Source: Pseudomonas flexibilis (lineage in GTDB: Bacteria > Pseudomonadota > Gammaproteobacteria > Pseudomonadales > Pseudomonadaceae). Taken from it: a stretch of 55,438 nucleotides of DNA. Below are positions 27,838-37,719 of the stretch, piece after piece (positions within the stretch are counted from its first letter, which is position 1; each line of letters starts with the position of its first letter). The position numbers and the translations under genes are program-made. The notes below the pieces were generated by a model. That model ran no database searches. It was not told where the DNA came from and saw only the letters and a list, made by a program, of their open reading frames with translations. Location: contig NZ_JRUD01000006.1 in assembly GCF_000802425.1 (NCBI RefSeq), positions 1 through 55,438 of the forward strand. The letters run 5' to 3'.

Positions 27838-27936
27838 ATGCGCAAATCGTCGAAGAAACTGCGCGATGCCGGATTCATCCTGGCCGGCGTCACCCTGGTG
27901 CTGGTGCTGCCCAATCTGCCGCGTCTGTTCAGTTGA
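27838..27936 (+). CDS. Predicted 32-residue membrane peptide
   Basis: A short frame: a basic N-terminus (MRKSSKKLRDA), one hydrophobic helix (GFILAGVTLVLVLP), and a short NLPRLFS tail. A GAGG site lies about 8 bases before the ATG. The positive-inside layout and the site support translation. The stop overlaps the end of the convergent AEC gene by 8 bases. No function can be assigned. It is the only gene candidate in the 340 bases between thiolase and AEC transporter. Confidence 0.5.
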   Translation: MRKSSKKLRDAGFILAGVTLVLVLPNLPRLFS

Positions 27937-28819
27937 GGCGCAGGGCCGGCAGCAACCAGGCCAGCAGCACGGGCAACAGCAGCAGCGCCAGCAGCGTGGA
28001 ACAGAGCACCAGGCTGGCCACCTCCTCCGGCGAACGGTTGGCGCGCAGCGCGAACAGGTAGTTGAACACCCCGACCGGCATGGCCGCCTGCAGGACCAGC
28101 ACCCCGAGGGTCAGGGCCGGCACGCCCAACGCGGTGCCGACCAGCCAGGCCAGCAGCGCACCGCTGCCCACCCGCAAGCCCCCCAGCACCAGGCCCTGGG
28201 CCAGGTGGCGCACGCGAATGGTGGCCAGCGAGACACCGAGGGTCAGCAGCATCAACGGAATGGTCATGCCGCCCAGCAGGTCCAGGCTGTTCTGCAGCCA
28301 GCGCGGCAGCTGCAGCTCCAGAAACACCACCGGCAAGGCCAGCGCGACGCTGAGCAGGGTGGGATTGAGCAAGGCCTTTTTCAGGGAACGCTCGCCCGAG
28401 AACAGCTCACCCAGGCTGAACTGACTGACGCTGAGCACGATGAAGAAGGCCACCGCCAGCGCCAGCCCCGGCTCGCCAAAGGCATACAGACAAATGGGCA
28501 AGCCGAGGTTTCCAGTGTTGGAGAACAGGAAGGCAGGCACCAGGATGCGCCAGTCCTTGCGCAGCAGGCGACTGATCAGCCAACCCGTGGCGCCCATCAG
28601 CAGGGTCACCAGCACGCAAGCAAACACCATCTCCAGGAAGGCATCGGGTTCGATACGCGTGCGGGTAAGCGCGGAGAGCACCAGCGCGGGCGTACCAATG
28701 CGCAGGGTGAGCTGAGCAATGAAGGAGGAGGGAAACTCCTGGCCACTGCGGGCCCAGCCGTAGCCGATACCCGCCGTGATCAGCACCGGAGCCAGAATGG
28801 CGAACAGTTCGGCCAGCAT
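27929..28819 (-). CDS. AEC-family transporter
   Basis: A 296-residue inner-membrane carrier with about ten hydrophobic segments. It shows AEC features: ITAGIGYGWARSG near the start, FSNTGNLGLPICLYAFGEPG in the first half, and QAAMPVGVFNYLFA in the second. It is distinct from the AEC gene at 10644-11570. The ATG at 28819 was preferred over an in-frame start at 28882 because the first helix begins there. The substrate is unknown. It is divergent from the rhodanese gene. Confidence 0.83.
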   Translation of the reverse strand: MLAELFAILAPVLITAGIGYGWARSGQEFPSSFIAQLTLRIGTPALVLSALTRTRIEPDAFLEMVFACVLVTLLMGATGWLISRLLRKDWRILVPAFLFSNTGNLGLPICLYAFGEPGLALAVAFFIVLSVSQFSLGELFSGERSLKKALLNPTLLSVALALPVVFLELQLPRWLQNSLDLLGGMTIPLMLLTLGVSLATIRVRHLAQGLVLGGLRVGSGALLAWLVGTALGVPALTLGVLVLQAAMPVGVFNYLFALRANRSPEEVASLVLCSTLLALLLLPVLLAWLLPALRLN

Positions 28820-28900
28820 GACGACACCCGCGAAAAAACCGCGCGATGCTATCACGCCGCGGGAGTATGCTGGCAGGGACATCAGTAGCCGGAGGTTCCC

Positions 28901-29257
28901 ATGCGCTCATGGTTTCTCGCTGCCACCCTGCTCGCCGGCGGCCCTGCAGTGGCCGGCCCCATCGATCACTCTGCCGCAGTGGCGGCCATGGCCGGGCCAA
29001 GCGCCGTGCTGATCGATGTGCGCACCAGCCAGGAATTCGCCGCGGGTGCGCTGCCAGGGGCGCAGCACATTCCGCATTTCCGCATTGCCGAGGGCATTGC
29101 CGCCGTAGCGCCCGACAAGGACACACCCATCGTGCTCTACTGCCGCAGCGGGCGGCGCTCGTCCCTGGCGCAGGATCGCCTGCTCGAGATGGGCTACCGC
29201 CACGTGATCAATGCCGGCGGCTACCAGGACTTTGGCGTGCGGCTCGCCGAACGCTGA
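28901..29257 (+). CDS. Exported rhodanese-domain protein
   Basis: A 118-residue protein with a short signal peptide (cleavage near AVAG, residue 19) and one rhodanese domain. The active-site loop is CRSGRRS with Cys about 85, preceded by DVRTSQEFAAGALPGAQHIPH. The size and layout match PspE-type periplasmic thiosulfate sulfurtransferases. It ends at a bidirectional terminator shared with rpoS. Confidence 0.85.
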   Translation: MRSWFLAATLLAGGPAVAGPIDHSAAVAAMAGPSAVLIDVRTSQEFAAGALPGAQHIPHFRIAEGIAAVAPDKDTPIVLYCRSGRRSSLAQDRLLEMGYRHVINAGGYQDFGVRLAER

Positions 29258-29271
29258 GTCCAGCGCGTACA

Positions 29272-29307
29272 AACGAAACGGGGCGCCCTGCGGCGCCCCG
29301 TTTCGTT
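29272..29307. terminator. Bidirectional terminator between the rhodanese gene and rpoS
   Basis: A perfect 16-base inverted repeat (AACGAAACGGGGCGCC with a CTGC loop) has T-rich sequence on both outer sides of the stem. It ends the plus-strand rhodanese gene and the minus-strand rpoS. Confidence 0.85.
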
Positions 29308-29319
29308 GTCATCACCCCT

Positions 29320-30321
29320 TCACTGGAACAGCGCCTCGCTCGACAGACCGTTCTTTTCGAGGATTTCCCGCAGACGTTTTAGCGCCTCCACCTGGATCTG
29401 CCGAACCCGCTCACGGGTCAGGCCGATTTCCTGCCCAACCTCCTCCAACGTGCTGCTTTCATGGCCGCGCAGGCCGAAGCGGCGGATCACCACTTCACGC
29501 TGCTTCTCGGTCAGGTCCGACAGCCAGGCATCGATGCTCTGGGACAGGTCATCGTCCTGAAGCAGCTCGCACGGGTCGGAGGGACGGTCGTCAGTCAGGG
29601 TATCGAGCAGGGTCTTGTCGGAATCCGGCCCCAGCGACACGTCCACGGACGTCACCCGCTCGTTGAGGCCCAGCATGCGCTTGACCTCGGAGACCGGGCG
29701 CTCCAGCAGGTTGGCGATGTCTTCGGCGGATGGTTCGTGGTCGAGTTTCTGCGTCAGCTCGCGGGCGGCCCGCAGGTAGACGTTGAGCTCCTTGACCACG
29801 TGGATCGGCAGGCGAATCGTTCGGGTCTGGTTCATGATGGCCCGTTCGATGGTCTGGCGAATCCACCAGGTGGCGTAGGTGGAGAAGCGGAACCCGCGTT
29901 CGGGATCGAACTTCTCCACCGCACGGATGAGACCGAGGTTCCCCTCCTCGATCAGATCGAGCAGCGACAGGCCTCGATTGACGTAGCGACGGGCGATCTT
30001 GACCACCAGGCGCAGGTTGCTTTCGATCATGCGCTTGCGCCCGGCTGGGTCGCCCCGCTGGGCCAGCCGCGCGAAGTAGACCTCTTCTTCGGGAGTCAGA
30101 AGAGGTGAGAAACCGATTTCATTGAGATAGAGCTGCGTGGCATCGAGTGCCCGACTATAGTCGATGTGCTTGTGCTGCCTGGCTGAAGATGTCGCCGGTT
30201 TGATCCTGGCGCTGACGAAGGACTTCTCGTTCTCCTCGACTTCATCGAGAACAAGGGCCGGCTCCAGCAGGAGCACTTCGTCGTCGACATCAAACTCAGG
30301 CGCTTCTTTTTTGAGTGCCAT
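29320..30321 (-). CDS. rpoS: RNA polymerase sigma factor RpoS
   Basis: A 333-residue stationary-phase sigma factor, the usual length in Pseudomonas. It has region 1.2 ([21 protein letters not shown]), region 2 ([55 protein letters not shown]) for core and -10 binding, region 3, and region 4.2 ([21 protein letters not shown]) for -35 recognition. It follows nlpD on the same strand by 89 bases, as in other gammaproteobacteria, where the main rpoS promoter lies within nlpD. Confidence 0.98.
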   Translation of the reverse strand: MALKKEAPEFDVDDEVLLLEPALVLDEVEENEKSFVSARIKPATSSARQHKHIDYSRALDATQLYLNEIGFSPLLTPEEEVYFARLAQRGDPAGRKRMIESNLRLVVKIARRYVNRGLSLLDLIEEGNLGLIRAVEKFDPERGFRFSTYATWWIRQTIERAIMNQTRTIRLPIHVVKELNVYLRAARELTQKLDHEPSAEDIANLLERPVSEVKRMLGLNERVTSVDVSLGPDSDKTLLDTLTDDRPSDPCELLQDDDLSQSIDAWLSDLTEKQREVVIRRFGLRGHESSTLEEVGQEIGLTRERVRQIQVEALKRLREILEKNGLSSEALFQ

Positions 30322-30380
30322 TGTTATTGTCCCTTACTGAGTTCGACAACAGCTCAGATGCACTTTCCCTAGTACACCAG

Positions 30381-30405
30381 AGCCCATCCGCTCGCGGGAT
30401 GGGCT
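30381..30405 (-). terminator. Hairpin between nlpD and rpoS
   Basis: AGCCCATCC and GGATGGGCT pair perfectly around a 7-base loop, 5 bases after the nlpD stop. There is no T tract, so it may attenuate nlpD transcription or protect the 3' end rather than fully terminate it. Confidence 0.4.
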
Positions 30406-30410
30406 GCGGA

Positions 30411-31259
30411 TCAACGCCGCGGTAGATACTGCAGTGGATCGACAGGTTTGCCCTGACGGCGAATCTCGAAGTGGAGCTTCACCCGGTCAGTACCCGTCGA
30501 GCCCATTTCCGCAATGGTCTGCCCGGCTTTGACCTGCTGTCCCTCCCGCACCAACAGCCTACGGTTGTGGCCGTAGGCGCTCACATACACATCGTCATGC
30601 TTGATGATCAACAGCTCGCCGTAGCCCCGCAAACCACTCCCGGCGTACACCACCATGCCATCCGATGCGGCGAAAACAGGCTGTCCCAATTCCCCGGCGA
30701 TATCAATGCCTTTATTCAAACTACCGTTTGGAGCAAAGCGCCCAACCATAGTTCCCGCCGTTGGCCATGTCCAGGCGGTTGCTGACCGACTCGCCGGGGG
30801 GCGTGACGGCGTCGGCGGCACGCTGGGCCGGGCAACCGCAGCGGGACTGGGTTTGGATACCGGCGGAGGGCTGGGCGGGGGCGACGGCTTGGTAACCGGC
30901 TGCACAGGAGCACGGGGCCGTGGCGCCGCGCTTGCCGTCTGTCGGGAAGTTTCGCCCTTGAGAGGACCGTCAAAGCGAATGTAATCACCCGGGCGCAACA
31001 GATAGGGCGCACCGATGCCGTTGTGAACGGCGAGCGTCTTCCAGTCCCAGCCGAAGCGGAAGGCGATCGAGTAGAGCGTGTCACCCGGGCGAACCAGATA
31101 GCGACCGCGACGCAAGGGTTCGCGCATGTAGGCGCTCTGGTTGCGGTCGATGACCTGCACCCCGCCAGGGGGAGACGAGGCGCAACCGCCCAGCAGCCCG
31201 GCGACCAGCACGGCGCCGCCGATCAGCAGTCCGAGGTAGCCTGGCTTCGCTCGCTTCAA
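30411..31259 (-). CDS. nlpD: NlpD, LysM/LytM-domain lipoprotein (amidase activator)
   Basis: A 282-residue lipoprotein. The signal peptide ends in LLGGC, with the lipidated Cys about 26. A LysM peptidoglycan-binding domain follows (RYLVRPGDTLYSIAFRFGWDW), then a Pro-rich linker, and a C-terminal LytM domain (NKGIDIAGELGQPVFAASDG, STGTDRVKLHFEIR). The LytM first metal His is missing (KGID), as in E. coli NlpD, which activates AmiC rather than cutting cell wall. The start is TTG at 31259, five bases after a perfect AGGAGG; no ATG or GTG fits in frame near it. A seven-codon ORF overlaps this start. Confidence 0.92.
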   Translation of the reverse strand: MKRAKPGYLGLLIGGAVLVAGLLGGCASSPPGGVQVIDRNQSAYMREPLRRGRYLVRPGDTLYSIAFRFGWDWKTLAVHNGIGAPYLLRPGDYIRFDGPLKGETSRQTASAAPRPRAPVQPVTKPSPPPSPPPVSKPSPAAVARPSVPPTPSRPPASRSATAWTWPTAGTMVGRFAPNGSLNKGIDIAGELGQPVFAASDGMVVYAGSGLRGYGELLIIKHDDVYVSAYGHNRRLLVREGQQVKAGQTIAEMGSTGTDRVKLHFEIRRQGKPVDPLQYLPRR

Positions 31260-31279
31260 GCCGACCTCCTGCGCTTCAT
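31256..31279 (-). CDS. Seven-codon mini-ORF bridging DUF368 and nlpD
   Basis: The frame MKRRRSA starts with an ATG that overlaps the DUF368 stop (TGATG). Its own stop overlaps the TTG start of nlpD (TTGA). Codons 4-5 are AGG AGG, rare arginine codons that are also the nlpD Shine-Dalgarno. It may work as a coupling leader rather than encode a useful peptide; translation is unproven. Confidence 0.35.
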   Translation of the reverse strand: MKRRRSA

Positions 31280-32220
31280 CAGTCCGCCAGGCCCGGACGG
31301 ACAGGGGCGGTACGGCGGCCCAGCCATTCGATGCCCAGCACCAGCACGATGGCCAGCACAGCCAACGACAGGGCGAGCAGCACCTGGGGATCCTGGCCGC
31401 TGAGGGCGGCGTAACGCTCCGGCAACAGGTTTTCCTGCAGCAAAGGGTAGGACTCACCCCGGCTGTTGGTCTGCCAGGTCAGCGTCTGCTTCCAGGGCCA
31501 GACCTTGCCGAGGGAACCGAGGATGATGCCGGCCAGGAAGGCCAGCGTCAGGTCGCGGACGCGTTCCAGCAGCCAGCTGAGCAGGCGGGAAAAGCTCATC
31601 AGGCCCAGCAGGCAACCCAGCGCAAAGACCGCCAGCACCGGCAGGTCGAAGCTCTTGAGCGCGCCGAGCACCGCAGGGTAAAGCCCCAGCAGCACCAGGA
31701 TGAAACTGCCCGAGATGCCCGGCAGGATCATCGCGCAGATAGCCAGGGCACCGGCGAAGAACAGGGTCACGGGATCAGCGGTCAGCTGCAGCGGCGCCGC
31801 CAGGGTGATCCAGATGGCGAAGGCAGTGCCTGCGACCAGCCCCAGCAGCCGGTCCCAGCGCCAGAGGGACACTTCGCGCCCCACCAGCCAGACCGAAACC
31901 ATCACCAGTCCGAAGAAGAACGACCACAGCGGTATGGGGTGATGCTCCATCAGGTAGCTGATGCCCTTGGCCAGGCTGAAGATACTGGTGGCAATGCCCA
32001 GCAGCAGAACCAGCAGGAAGCTGGCATCGCAGGCCTGCCAGGCCTGGCCGATGCGACCGCGCACGAACAGCCCCAGTGCCTGGGGCGTGGCGGCCAGTGC
32101 GGCCAGCAGCCGGTCGTAGATGCCGGTGATCAGCGCCATGGTGCCGCCGGAAAAGCCGGGTACCACGTCCACGGCGCCCATGGCCATTCCCTTGATGTAC
32201 AACAGAAACGCGTCTTTCAT
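31279..32220 (-). CDS. DUF368 membrane protein, PopT-like polyprenyl-phosphate translocase
   Basis: A 313-residue protein with about eight to nine transmembrane segments. It shows the DUF368 motif MGAVDVVPGFSGGTMALITGIYDRL (about 11-35) and its internal repeat ICAMILPGISGSFILVLLGLYP (about 165-186). DUF368 proteins have been linked to recycling of undecaprenyl phosphate across the inner membrane. It lies 16 bases after pcm and ends next to nlpD, both cell-envelope-relevant for the pathway. The start at 32220 is the first in-frame ATG of the domain. Confidence 0.85.
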   Translation of the reverse strand: MKDAFLLYIKGMAMGAVDVVPGFSGGTMALITGIYDRLLAALAATPQALGLFVRGRIGQAWQACDASFLLVLLLGIATSIFSLAKGISYLMEHHPIPLWSFFFGLVMVSVWLVGREVSLWRWDRLLGLVAGTAFAIWITLAAPLQLTADPVTLFFAGALAICAMILPGISGSFILVLLGLYPAVLGALKSFDLPVLAVFALGCLLGLMSFSRLLSWLLERVRDLTLAFLAGIILGSLGKVWPWKQTLTWQTNSRGESYPLLQENLLPERYAALSGQDPQVLLALSLAVLAIVLVLGIEWLGRRTAPVRPGLAD

Positions 32221-32236
32221 GTGTCGTCCATGCAAA

Positions 32237-32875
32237 TCAGGCCAGCGGCCCGCTGAGAAGAGGCACGAAGCGGACCGGGTCGAGCACCTGGCGGACAAAG
32301 CCCTGCTCCTCCCGGGTGATCAGCAGAAGCTGTTGATCATGACCATTGCCGCCCACCGGAATCACCAGTCGGCCACCCGGTGCCAACTGATCCAGCAGGG
32401 CCTGCGGCACCTGCGAGGCTGCCGCGGTGACCAGGATGCCGTTGTACGGCGCCAGCGCATGCCAGCCTTCCCAGCCATCGCCCCAGCGAAAGACCACGTT
32501 GCGCAATTCCAGTTCTTGCAAGCGGTCCTTGGCGCGGTCCTGCAGCGCCTGGATGCGCTCCACGGAGAATACCCGTTCCACCAGCTGGGCCAGTACCGCC
32601 GTCTGGTAGCCGGAGCCGGTGCCGATCTCCAGCACCTTGTCCAGCGGGCCGGCGGCCAGCAGCAGCTCGGTCATCCGCCCGACGATATAGGGCTGGGAAA
32701 TGGTCTGGTTATGGCCGATCGGCAGCGCGGTGTCCTCGTAGGCGCGATGCGCCAGGGCCTCGTCGACGAACAGGTGGCGCGGCGTGCGACGAATCACTTC
32801 CAACACCCGTGCATCGGACAGGCCTTCTTCGTACAGGCGCTGGATCAGACGTTCCCGCGTGCGCTGCGAAGTCAT
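32237..32875 (-). CDS. pcm: Protein-L-isoaspartate O-methyltransferase
   Basis: A 212-residue enzyme that methylates isoaspartyl residues using S-adenosylmethionine to start protein repair. The SAM site is [18 protein letters not shown] (about 79-96). The family N-terminus is [14 protein letters not shown], and substrate residues are in [14 protein letters not shown] chose ATG at 32875 to match P. aeruginosa Pcm. A GTG at 32917 overlapping the surE stop (GTGA) would add 14 residues and would couple it to surE. It is part of the surE-pcm-nlpD-rpoS order. Confidence 0.93.
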   Translation of the reverse strand: MTSQRTRERLIQRLYEEGLSDARVLEVIRRTPRHLFVDEALAHRAYEDTALPIGHNQTISQPYIVGRMTELLLAAGPLDKVLEIGTGSGYQTAVLAQLVERVFSVERIQALQDRAKDRLQELELRNVVFRWGDGWEGWHALAPYNGILVTAAASQVPQALLDQLAPGGRLVIPVGGNGHDQQLLLITREEQGFVRQVLDPVRFVPLLSGPLA

Positions 32876-32913
32876 CCCGATGCCGCGATGGGAGAGGCGT
32901 GGCTCGCGGTTGA

Positions 32914-33663
32914 TCACAACAAATCCTCCAGCCAGGTATCGAGCCCCTTGAAGGCCTCATGAAAGGTGCGGTCCAGCTGCAACGGCGTGACCGAAACATA
33001 ACCCTGCATCACCGCGTGGAAATCGGTGCCCGGACCGCCGTCTTCCGCGTCGCCGGCCACCGAGATCCAGTAGCCTTCCTTGCCACGCGGGTTGACCACC
33101 TTCACCGGCGGCGCAGCGCAGGCGCGGTGCCCCAGACGGGTCAGGCGGATGCCCCGGATATGCCCCAGCGGCAGGTTCGGGATGTTCACACTGAGCACCG
33201 TGCGCGGCGGCAGATCAAGCCGGTGATGATTGGCGACCAGGGTGCGCGCGATATGCGCCGCGCTCGGCAGGTTGTCCGGGCTACGCGACAGCAGGGAAAA
33301 GGCGAAGGCGGGCTTGCCGGTGAAACGACCCTCGATGGCGGCCGCCACCGTGCCGGAGTAAAGCACATCGTCCCCGAGGTTGGCGCCCAGGTTGATGCCG
33401 GACACCACCAGGTCAGGCTTGTCCTCGAGCAGGCCGTTGAGGCCCAGGTGCACGCAGTCGGTGGGCGTGCCGTCCACGCCGATAAAACCGTTGGGCATGC
33501 GCTGCGGGTGCAGAGGACGGTCGAGCGTCAGCGAACTGCTGGCGCCGCTCATGTCGCGCATCGGCGCGACCACCGTACAGTCGGCATAGTCGGCCAGGGC
33601 ATCGTGCAGCGCGACCAGGCCCGGCGCATGCACCCCGTCGTCGTTGGCAATCAGAATACGCAT
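32914..33663 (-). CDS. surE: 5'/3'-nucleotidase SurE
   Basis: A 249-residue survival protein, a metal-dependent nucleotidase acting on nucleoside 5'- and 3'-monophosphates. The metal ligands are in [10 protein letters not shown] (D8, D9) and in the [10 protein letters not shown] loop; [23 protein letters not shown] (about 90) is the family signature. It overlaps the end of truD by 13 bases and precedes pcm. It is probably co-transcribed with the ispF-truD group. Confidence 0.95.
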   Translation of the reverse strand: MRILIANDDGVHAPGLVALHDALADYADCTVVAPMRDMSGASSSLTLDRPLHPQRMPNGFIGVDGTPTDCVHLGLNGLLEDKPDLVVSGINLGANLGDDVLYSGTVAAAIEGRFTGKPAFAFSLLSRSPDNLPSAAHIARTLVANHHRLDLPPRTVLSVNIPNLPLGHIRGIRLTRLGHRACAAPPVKVVNPRGKEGYWISVAGDAEDGGPGTDFHAVMQGYVSVTPLQLDRTFHEAFKGLDTWLEDLL

Positions 33664-34709
33664 GAAGAATCCGTCGGCCCCGCCGGGATCAGCTCGAGCA
33701 GCTCGCGCACCACAGCGGTGGCGAAGCAGCCGGACGGCAGGACGAAGCTCAGTTGCAGAATGTCAGGGGCCGGATAATGCCACGCCAGGCCGACGATGGG
33801 GAGGCGCAGGATACGCCGCTCCTGCGCCATGGCCGCCTGTTGCAGCCAGGCGCAGAGCTCGCTTTCGCGCGCCGCCAACTCCTGCTCCAGCTTTCCGGTC
33901 GCGCCCGCGGCGGGCGTCTCCCCCTCGCCCCACAGCGGACCGGTGGGATGCAGGTCCAGGATGGCCAGGCGCGGATCGCTGCACTCCGCCTCGCCGGCGG
34001 GAAAGAAGCTGCGGCTGTCGGTGAAGGCCAGCAGATCACCCACCTGCGCGCGGTTCCAGGTCCCGTTGGCAACCCGCGCGGCCAGTGCCCGGTTGAACAG
34101 ATAACTGCGCGCCGCAGACAGCAGGCGCGAGCGCAGGTTGCGCTGCACCGGAAGCTCCTGCCGGGCGGCGAACTCGCGCGCCTGCGCGACATTGCCGCCG
34201 TCGAAGCCGAAACGCTGCAAGCCGAAGTAATTCGGCACACCCTCGGCCTGGATGCGCAGCAGGCGCTGCTCCAGTGCCTCGCGGTCAGCCTGCAGGTGGG
34301 TCAGGCGCAGGGTGAAGCCGTTGGCGGCATGGGCACCGCGCTGCAGTTTGCGGCTGTGACGGACCTGCTTGAGCAGGCGCAGGCTGTCGTCCTCGGCGGC
34401 GCTCAGATCGGGATCGGTCTTGCCCGGCAGGTGCAGGCTGAACCACTGGCGCGTCAGCGCCTGGCGGTCCTTGAGGCCGGCATAGCTGACGGCCTTGATC
34501 GGCAGGCGCGCGGCCTTGGCGATGCGCCGCGCGGCATCCTCGGTATTCAGATTGCGCTTCTCGACCCACAGCCAGAGGTGCTCGCCGCTGCCGCTGAGCG
34601 GGATGTCCAGCACTTCGTCGACCTGGAAGTCCTCGGCGGTTTCCTTCAGCAGCGCGCTGCCGCAGGGCTCACCATGGGCGCGAGGCCCGAGCAGATCGGT
34701 CTCGGTCAT
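33651..34709 (-). CDS. truD: tRNA pseudouridine(13) synthase TruD
   Basis: A 352-residue enzyme that makes pseudouridine 13 in tRNA-Glu. The catalytic Asp81 is in [14 protein letters not shown], the expected place. The motif [10 protein letters not shown] and the TRUD insertion domain ([16 protein letters not shown]) are present. Its start overlaps the ispF stop (ATGA) and its end overlaps surE by 13 bases, so ispF-truD-surE are tightly coupled. Confidence 0.95.
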   Translation of the reverse strand: MTETDLLGPRAHGEPCGSALLKETAEDFQVDEVLDIPLSGSGEHLWLWVEKRNLNTEDAARRIAKAARLPIKAVSYAGLKDRQALTRQWFSLHLPGKTDPDLSAAEDDSLRLLKQVRHSRKLQRGAHAANGFTLRLTHLQADREALEQRLLRIQAEGVPNYFGLQRFGFDGGNVAQAREFAARQELPVQRNLRSRLLSAARSYLFNRALAARVANGTWNRAQVGDLLAFTDSRSFFPAGEAECSDPRLAILDLHPTGPLWGEGETPAAGATGKLEQELAARESELCAWLQQAAMAQERRILRLPIVGLAWHYPAPDILQLSFVLPSGCFATAVVRELLELIPAGPTDSSCVF

Positions 34710-35179
34710 AGCGGCAGCAGCAGGGCCACCGCATGCACGGCGATACCTTCCTCACGGCCGGTGAAACCGAGCTTCTCGGTGGTGGTCGCCTTGACGTTCA
34801 CCTGATCCAGCTCCACCTGCAGATCCTCGGCGATGCGTTCGCGCATGACCTGGATATGCGGCGCCATCTTGGGCGCCTGGGCGATGATGGTGGCATCCAC
34901 GTTGCCGACCTGCCAGCCCTTCTCGCGCACCAGCTTGACCACATGGCGCAGCAACACGCGGCTGTCGGCGCCCTTGAAGGTCGGGTCGGTATCCGGGAAG
35001 TGCTTGCCGATGTCGCCCAGGGCGACCGCACCGAGTAGCGCGTCGCTCAGCGCGTGCAACACGACATCGCCATCGGAATGGGCAACCAGCCCGAACTTGT
35101 GGGGAATCCGCACTCCGCCAAGGGTGATGAAATCGCCCTCGCCGAAGCGGTGAACGTCGTAGCCGTGGCCGATACGCAT
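34706..35179 (-). CDS. ispF: 2-C-methyl-D-erythritol 2,4-cyclodiphosphate synthase
   Basis: A 157-residue enzyme of the MEP isoprenoid pathway that cyclises CDP-ME-2-phosphate. Zinc ligands are D8 and H10 in [11 protein letters not shown], and the third His is in [19 protein letters not shown] (about 42). The C-terminus [25 protein letters not shown] is conserved. It heads ispF-truD-surE. Its pathway partner ispD is 4 kb away rather than adjacent. Confidence 0.96.
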   Translation of the reverse strand: MRIGHGYDVHRFGEGDFITLGGVRIPHKFGLVAHSDGDVVLHALSDALLGAVALGDIGKHFPDTDPTFKGADSRVLLRHVVKLVREKGWQVGNVDATIIAQAPKMAPHIQVMRERIAEDLQVELDQVNVKATTTEKLGFTGREEGIAVHAVALLLPL

Positions 35180-35186
35180 GAAGAAA

Positions 35187-35208
35187 CGCCCTGGAGAAAA
35201 ACAGGGCG
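35187..35208 (-). terminator. Terminator after fghA
   Basis: The arms CGCCCTG and CAGGGCG enclose an 8-base loop, and TTTCTT follows on the minus strand. It sits between fghA and ispF, which suggests separate transcripts, though it also overlaps the ispF ribosome-binding region. Confidence 0.5.
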
Positions 35209-35229
35209 TGATTCTACCCGACTCGGCTA

Positions 35230-36096
35230 TCAGGCGCTCGGCTGCGCCAGGTGTTGGGCGTGATAGCGCAGGTGGTCCTCGATGAAACTGGCCACGAAGT
35301 AATAACTGTGGTCGTAACCGGGCTGGCGACGCAGCGTCAGGGGGTAGCCGCTGGTCTCGGCGCTGGCCCTGAGCACCTCGGGCTTGAGCTGCAGATCAAC
35401 AAATTCGTCATCCTCCCCCTGGTCCACCAGTATGGGCAGACGCTCGCAGTCCTTGCCGCGGGTGGCGGCGATCAGCGCGCAGGCATCCCAGGGCTTCCAG
35501 GTTGCGTGATCGTCTCCCAGCAGGTGGGTGAAGGCCTTCTCCCCCCAGGGGCTGCTGATCGGATTGCCAATGGGCGCAAAGGCCGAGACCGAGCGGTAGC
35601 GTCCGGGGTTGCGCAGCGCACAGACCATCGCACCATGACCGCCCATGGAGTGGCCACTGATGGCGCGCAGCTCCGATACCGGGAACTCGGCCTCGATCAG
35701 CGCGGGCAGCTCCCGCACCACGTAGTCGTGCATGCGGTAATGCTGAGCCCAGGGGTGTTGGGTCGCATCCACATAGAAGCCGGCACCCAGGCCGAAGTCC
35801 CAGGCGCCCTCCGGATCATCGGGCACACCGGGGCCGCGCGGGCTGGTGTCGGGCGTCACCAGCACCAGGCCGAGCTCCGCCGCCAGCCGCTGCGCACCGG
35901 CCTTGTGCATGAAGTTCTCGTCCGTGCAGGTCAGGCCGGACAGCCAGTACACCACCGGCAACTTCGCACCCCGCACGGCCTGGGGCGGCAGGTAGATGCC
36001 GAATACCATCTCGCAGTCGAGGGTGCGGGAACGATGGCGGTATCGCTTGTTCCAGCCACCGAAGCACTTGTTGCTGGAAAGGAGTTCAAGGGTCAT
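35230..36096 (-). CDS. fghA: S-formylglutathione hydrolase
   Basis: A 288-residue esterase-D-type serine hydrolase that converts S-formylglutathione to formate and glutathione. The nucleophile Ser150 is in [13 protein letters not shown], the early motif is [17 protein letters not shown], and the His is in PGYDHSYYF near the end. It follows adhC on the same strand; together they form the glutathione-dependent formaldehyde detoxification pathway. The ATG at 36096 follows GGAGTT; an upstream frame to 36156 is not family-like. Confidence 0.95.
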   Translation of the reverse strand: MTLELLSSNKCFGGWNKRYRHRSRTLDCEMVFGIYLPPQAVRGAKLPVVYWLSGLTCTDENFMHKAGAQRLAAELGLVLVTPDTSPRGPGVPDDPEGAWDFGLGAGFYVDATQHPWAQHYRMHDYVVRELPALIEAEFPVSELRAISGHSMGGHGAMVCALRNPGRYRSVSAFAPIGNPISSPWGEKAFTHLLGDDHATWKPWDACALIAATRGKDCERLPILVDQGEDDEFVDLQLKPEVLRASAETSGYPLTLRRQPGYDHSYYFVASFIEDHLRYHAQHLAQPSA

Positions 36097-36159
36097 GCCG
36101 ATGCCTCGTGCAGTCGAGGTGGAGGCGGCGCCTGGCGGCGACGGCTCCACACCCACGAA

Positions 36160-37302
<1,143 letters not shown>

Positions 37303-37378
37303 TTAGAGCATATCAGCCTTCCGAGACGCCCCGGGGAAACCTGGCTCTTCGGCCCGCTGAACATGAAAGGAGACCCCC

Positions 37379-37690
37379 ATGCTCATTCAGGTTCACAGCA
37401 ACCACAGCATCGACGTCAGCCAGGGTCTGGAGGACCGCGTGCGCGCTTCGCTGGAAAGCACGCTGAACCGCTTCGACAACTACCTGACCCGCCTGCAGGT
37501 GCATCTGCACGACGAGAACGGCGGCAAGGGCGGCGCCCAGGACAAGCGCTGCCAGATCGAGGCACGACTGAAGAATCATGATCCGTTGTCGGTGACCCAC
37601 AAGGCCGACTCCCTCGAACTGGCCATCACGGGGGCCACCACCAAGCTGGGCAACGCGCTGGACCATCTGATCGGCAAGCATCAACTGTGA
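37379..37690 (+). CDS. HPF/RaiA-family ribosome-associated protein
   Basis: A 103-residue protein of the short hibernation-factor fold (beta-alpha-beta-beta-beta-alpha). It starts MLIQVHSNHSIDVSQGLEDRV, has the basic EARLKNHDPLSV segment, and ends with KLGNALDHLIGK. Known members bind the 30S decoding site and silence ribosomes in stationary phase. It diverges from E. coli HPF/YfiA and is not next to rpoN, where canonical hpf lies, so it is probably a paralogue. A strong AAAGGAGA site precedes the ATG. It is followed after 29 bases by the baeRF-type gene. Confidence 0.75.
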   Translation: MLIQVHSNHSIDVSQGLEDRVRASLESTLNRFDNYLTRLQVHLHDENGGKGGAQDKRCQIEARLKNHDPLSVTHKADSLELAITGATTKLGNALDHLIGKHQL

Positions 37691-37719
37691 ATCTTTCTTG
37701 ACCTCAAAGGAGATGCGTC

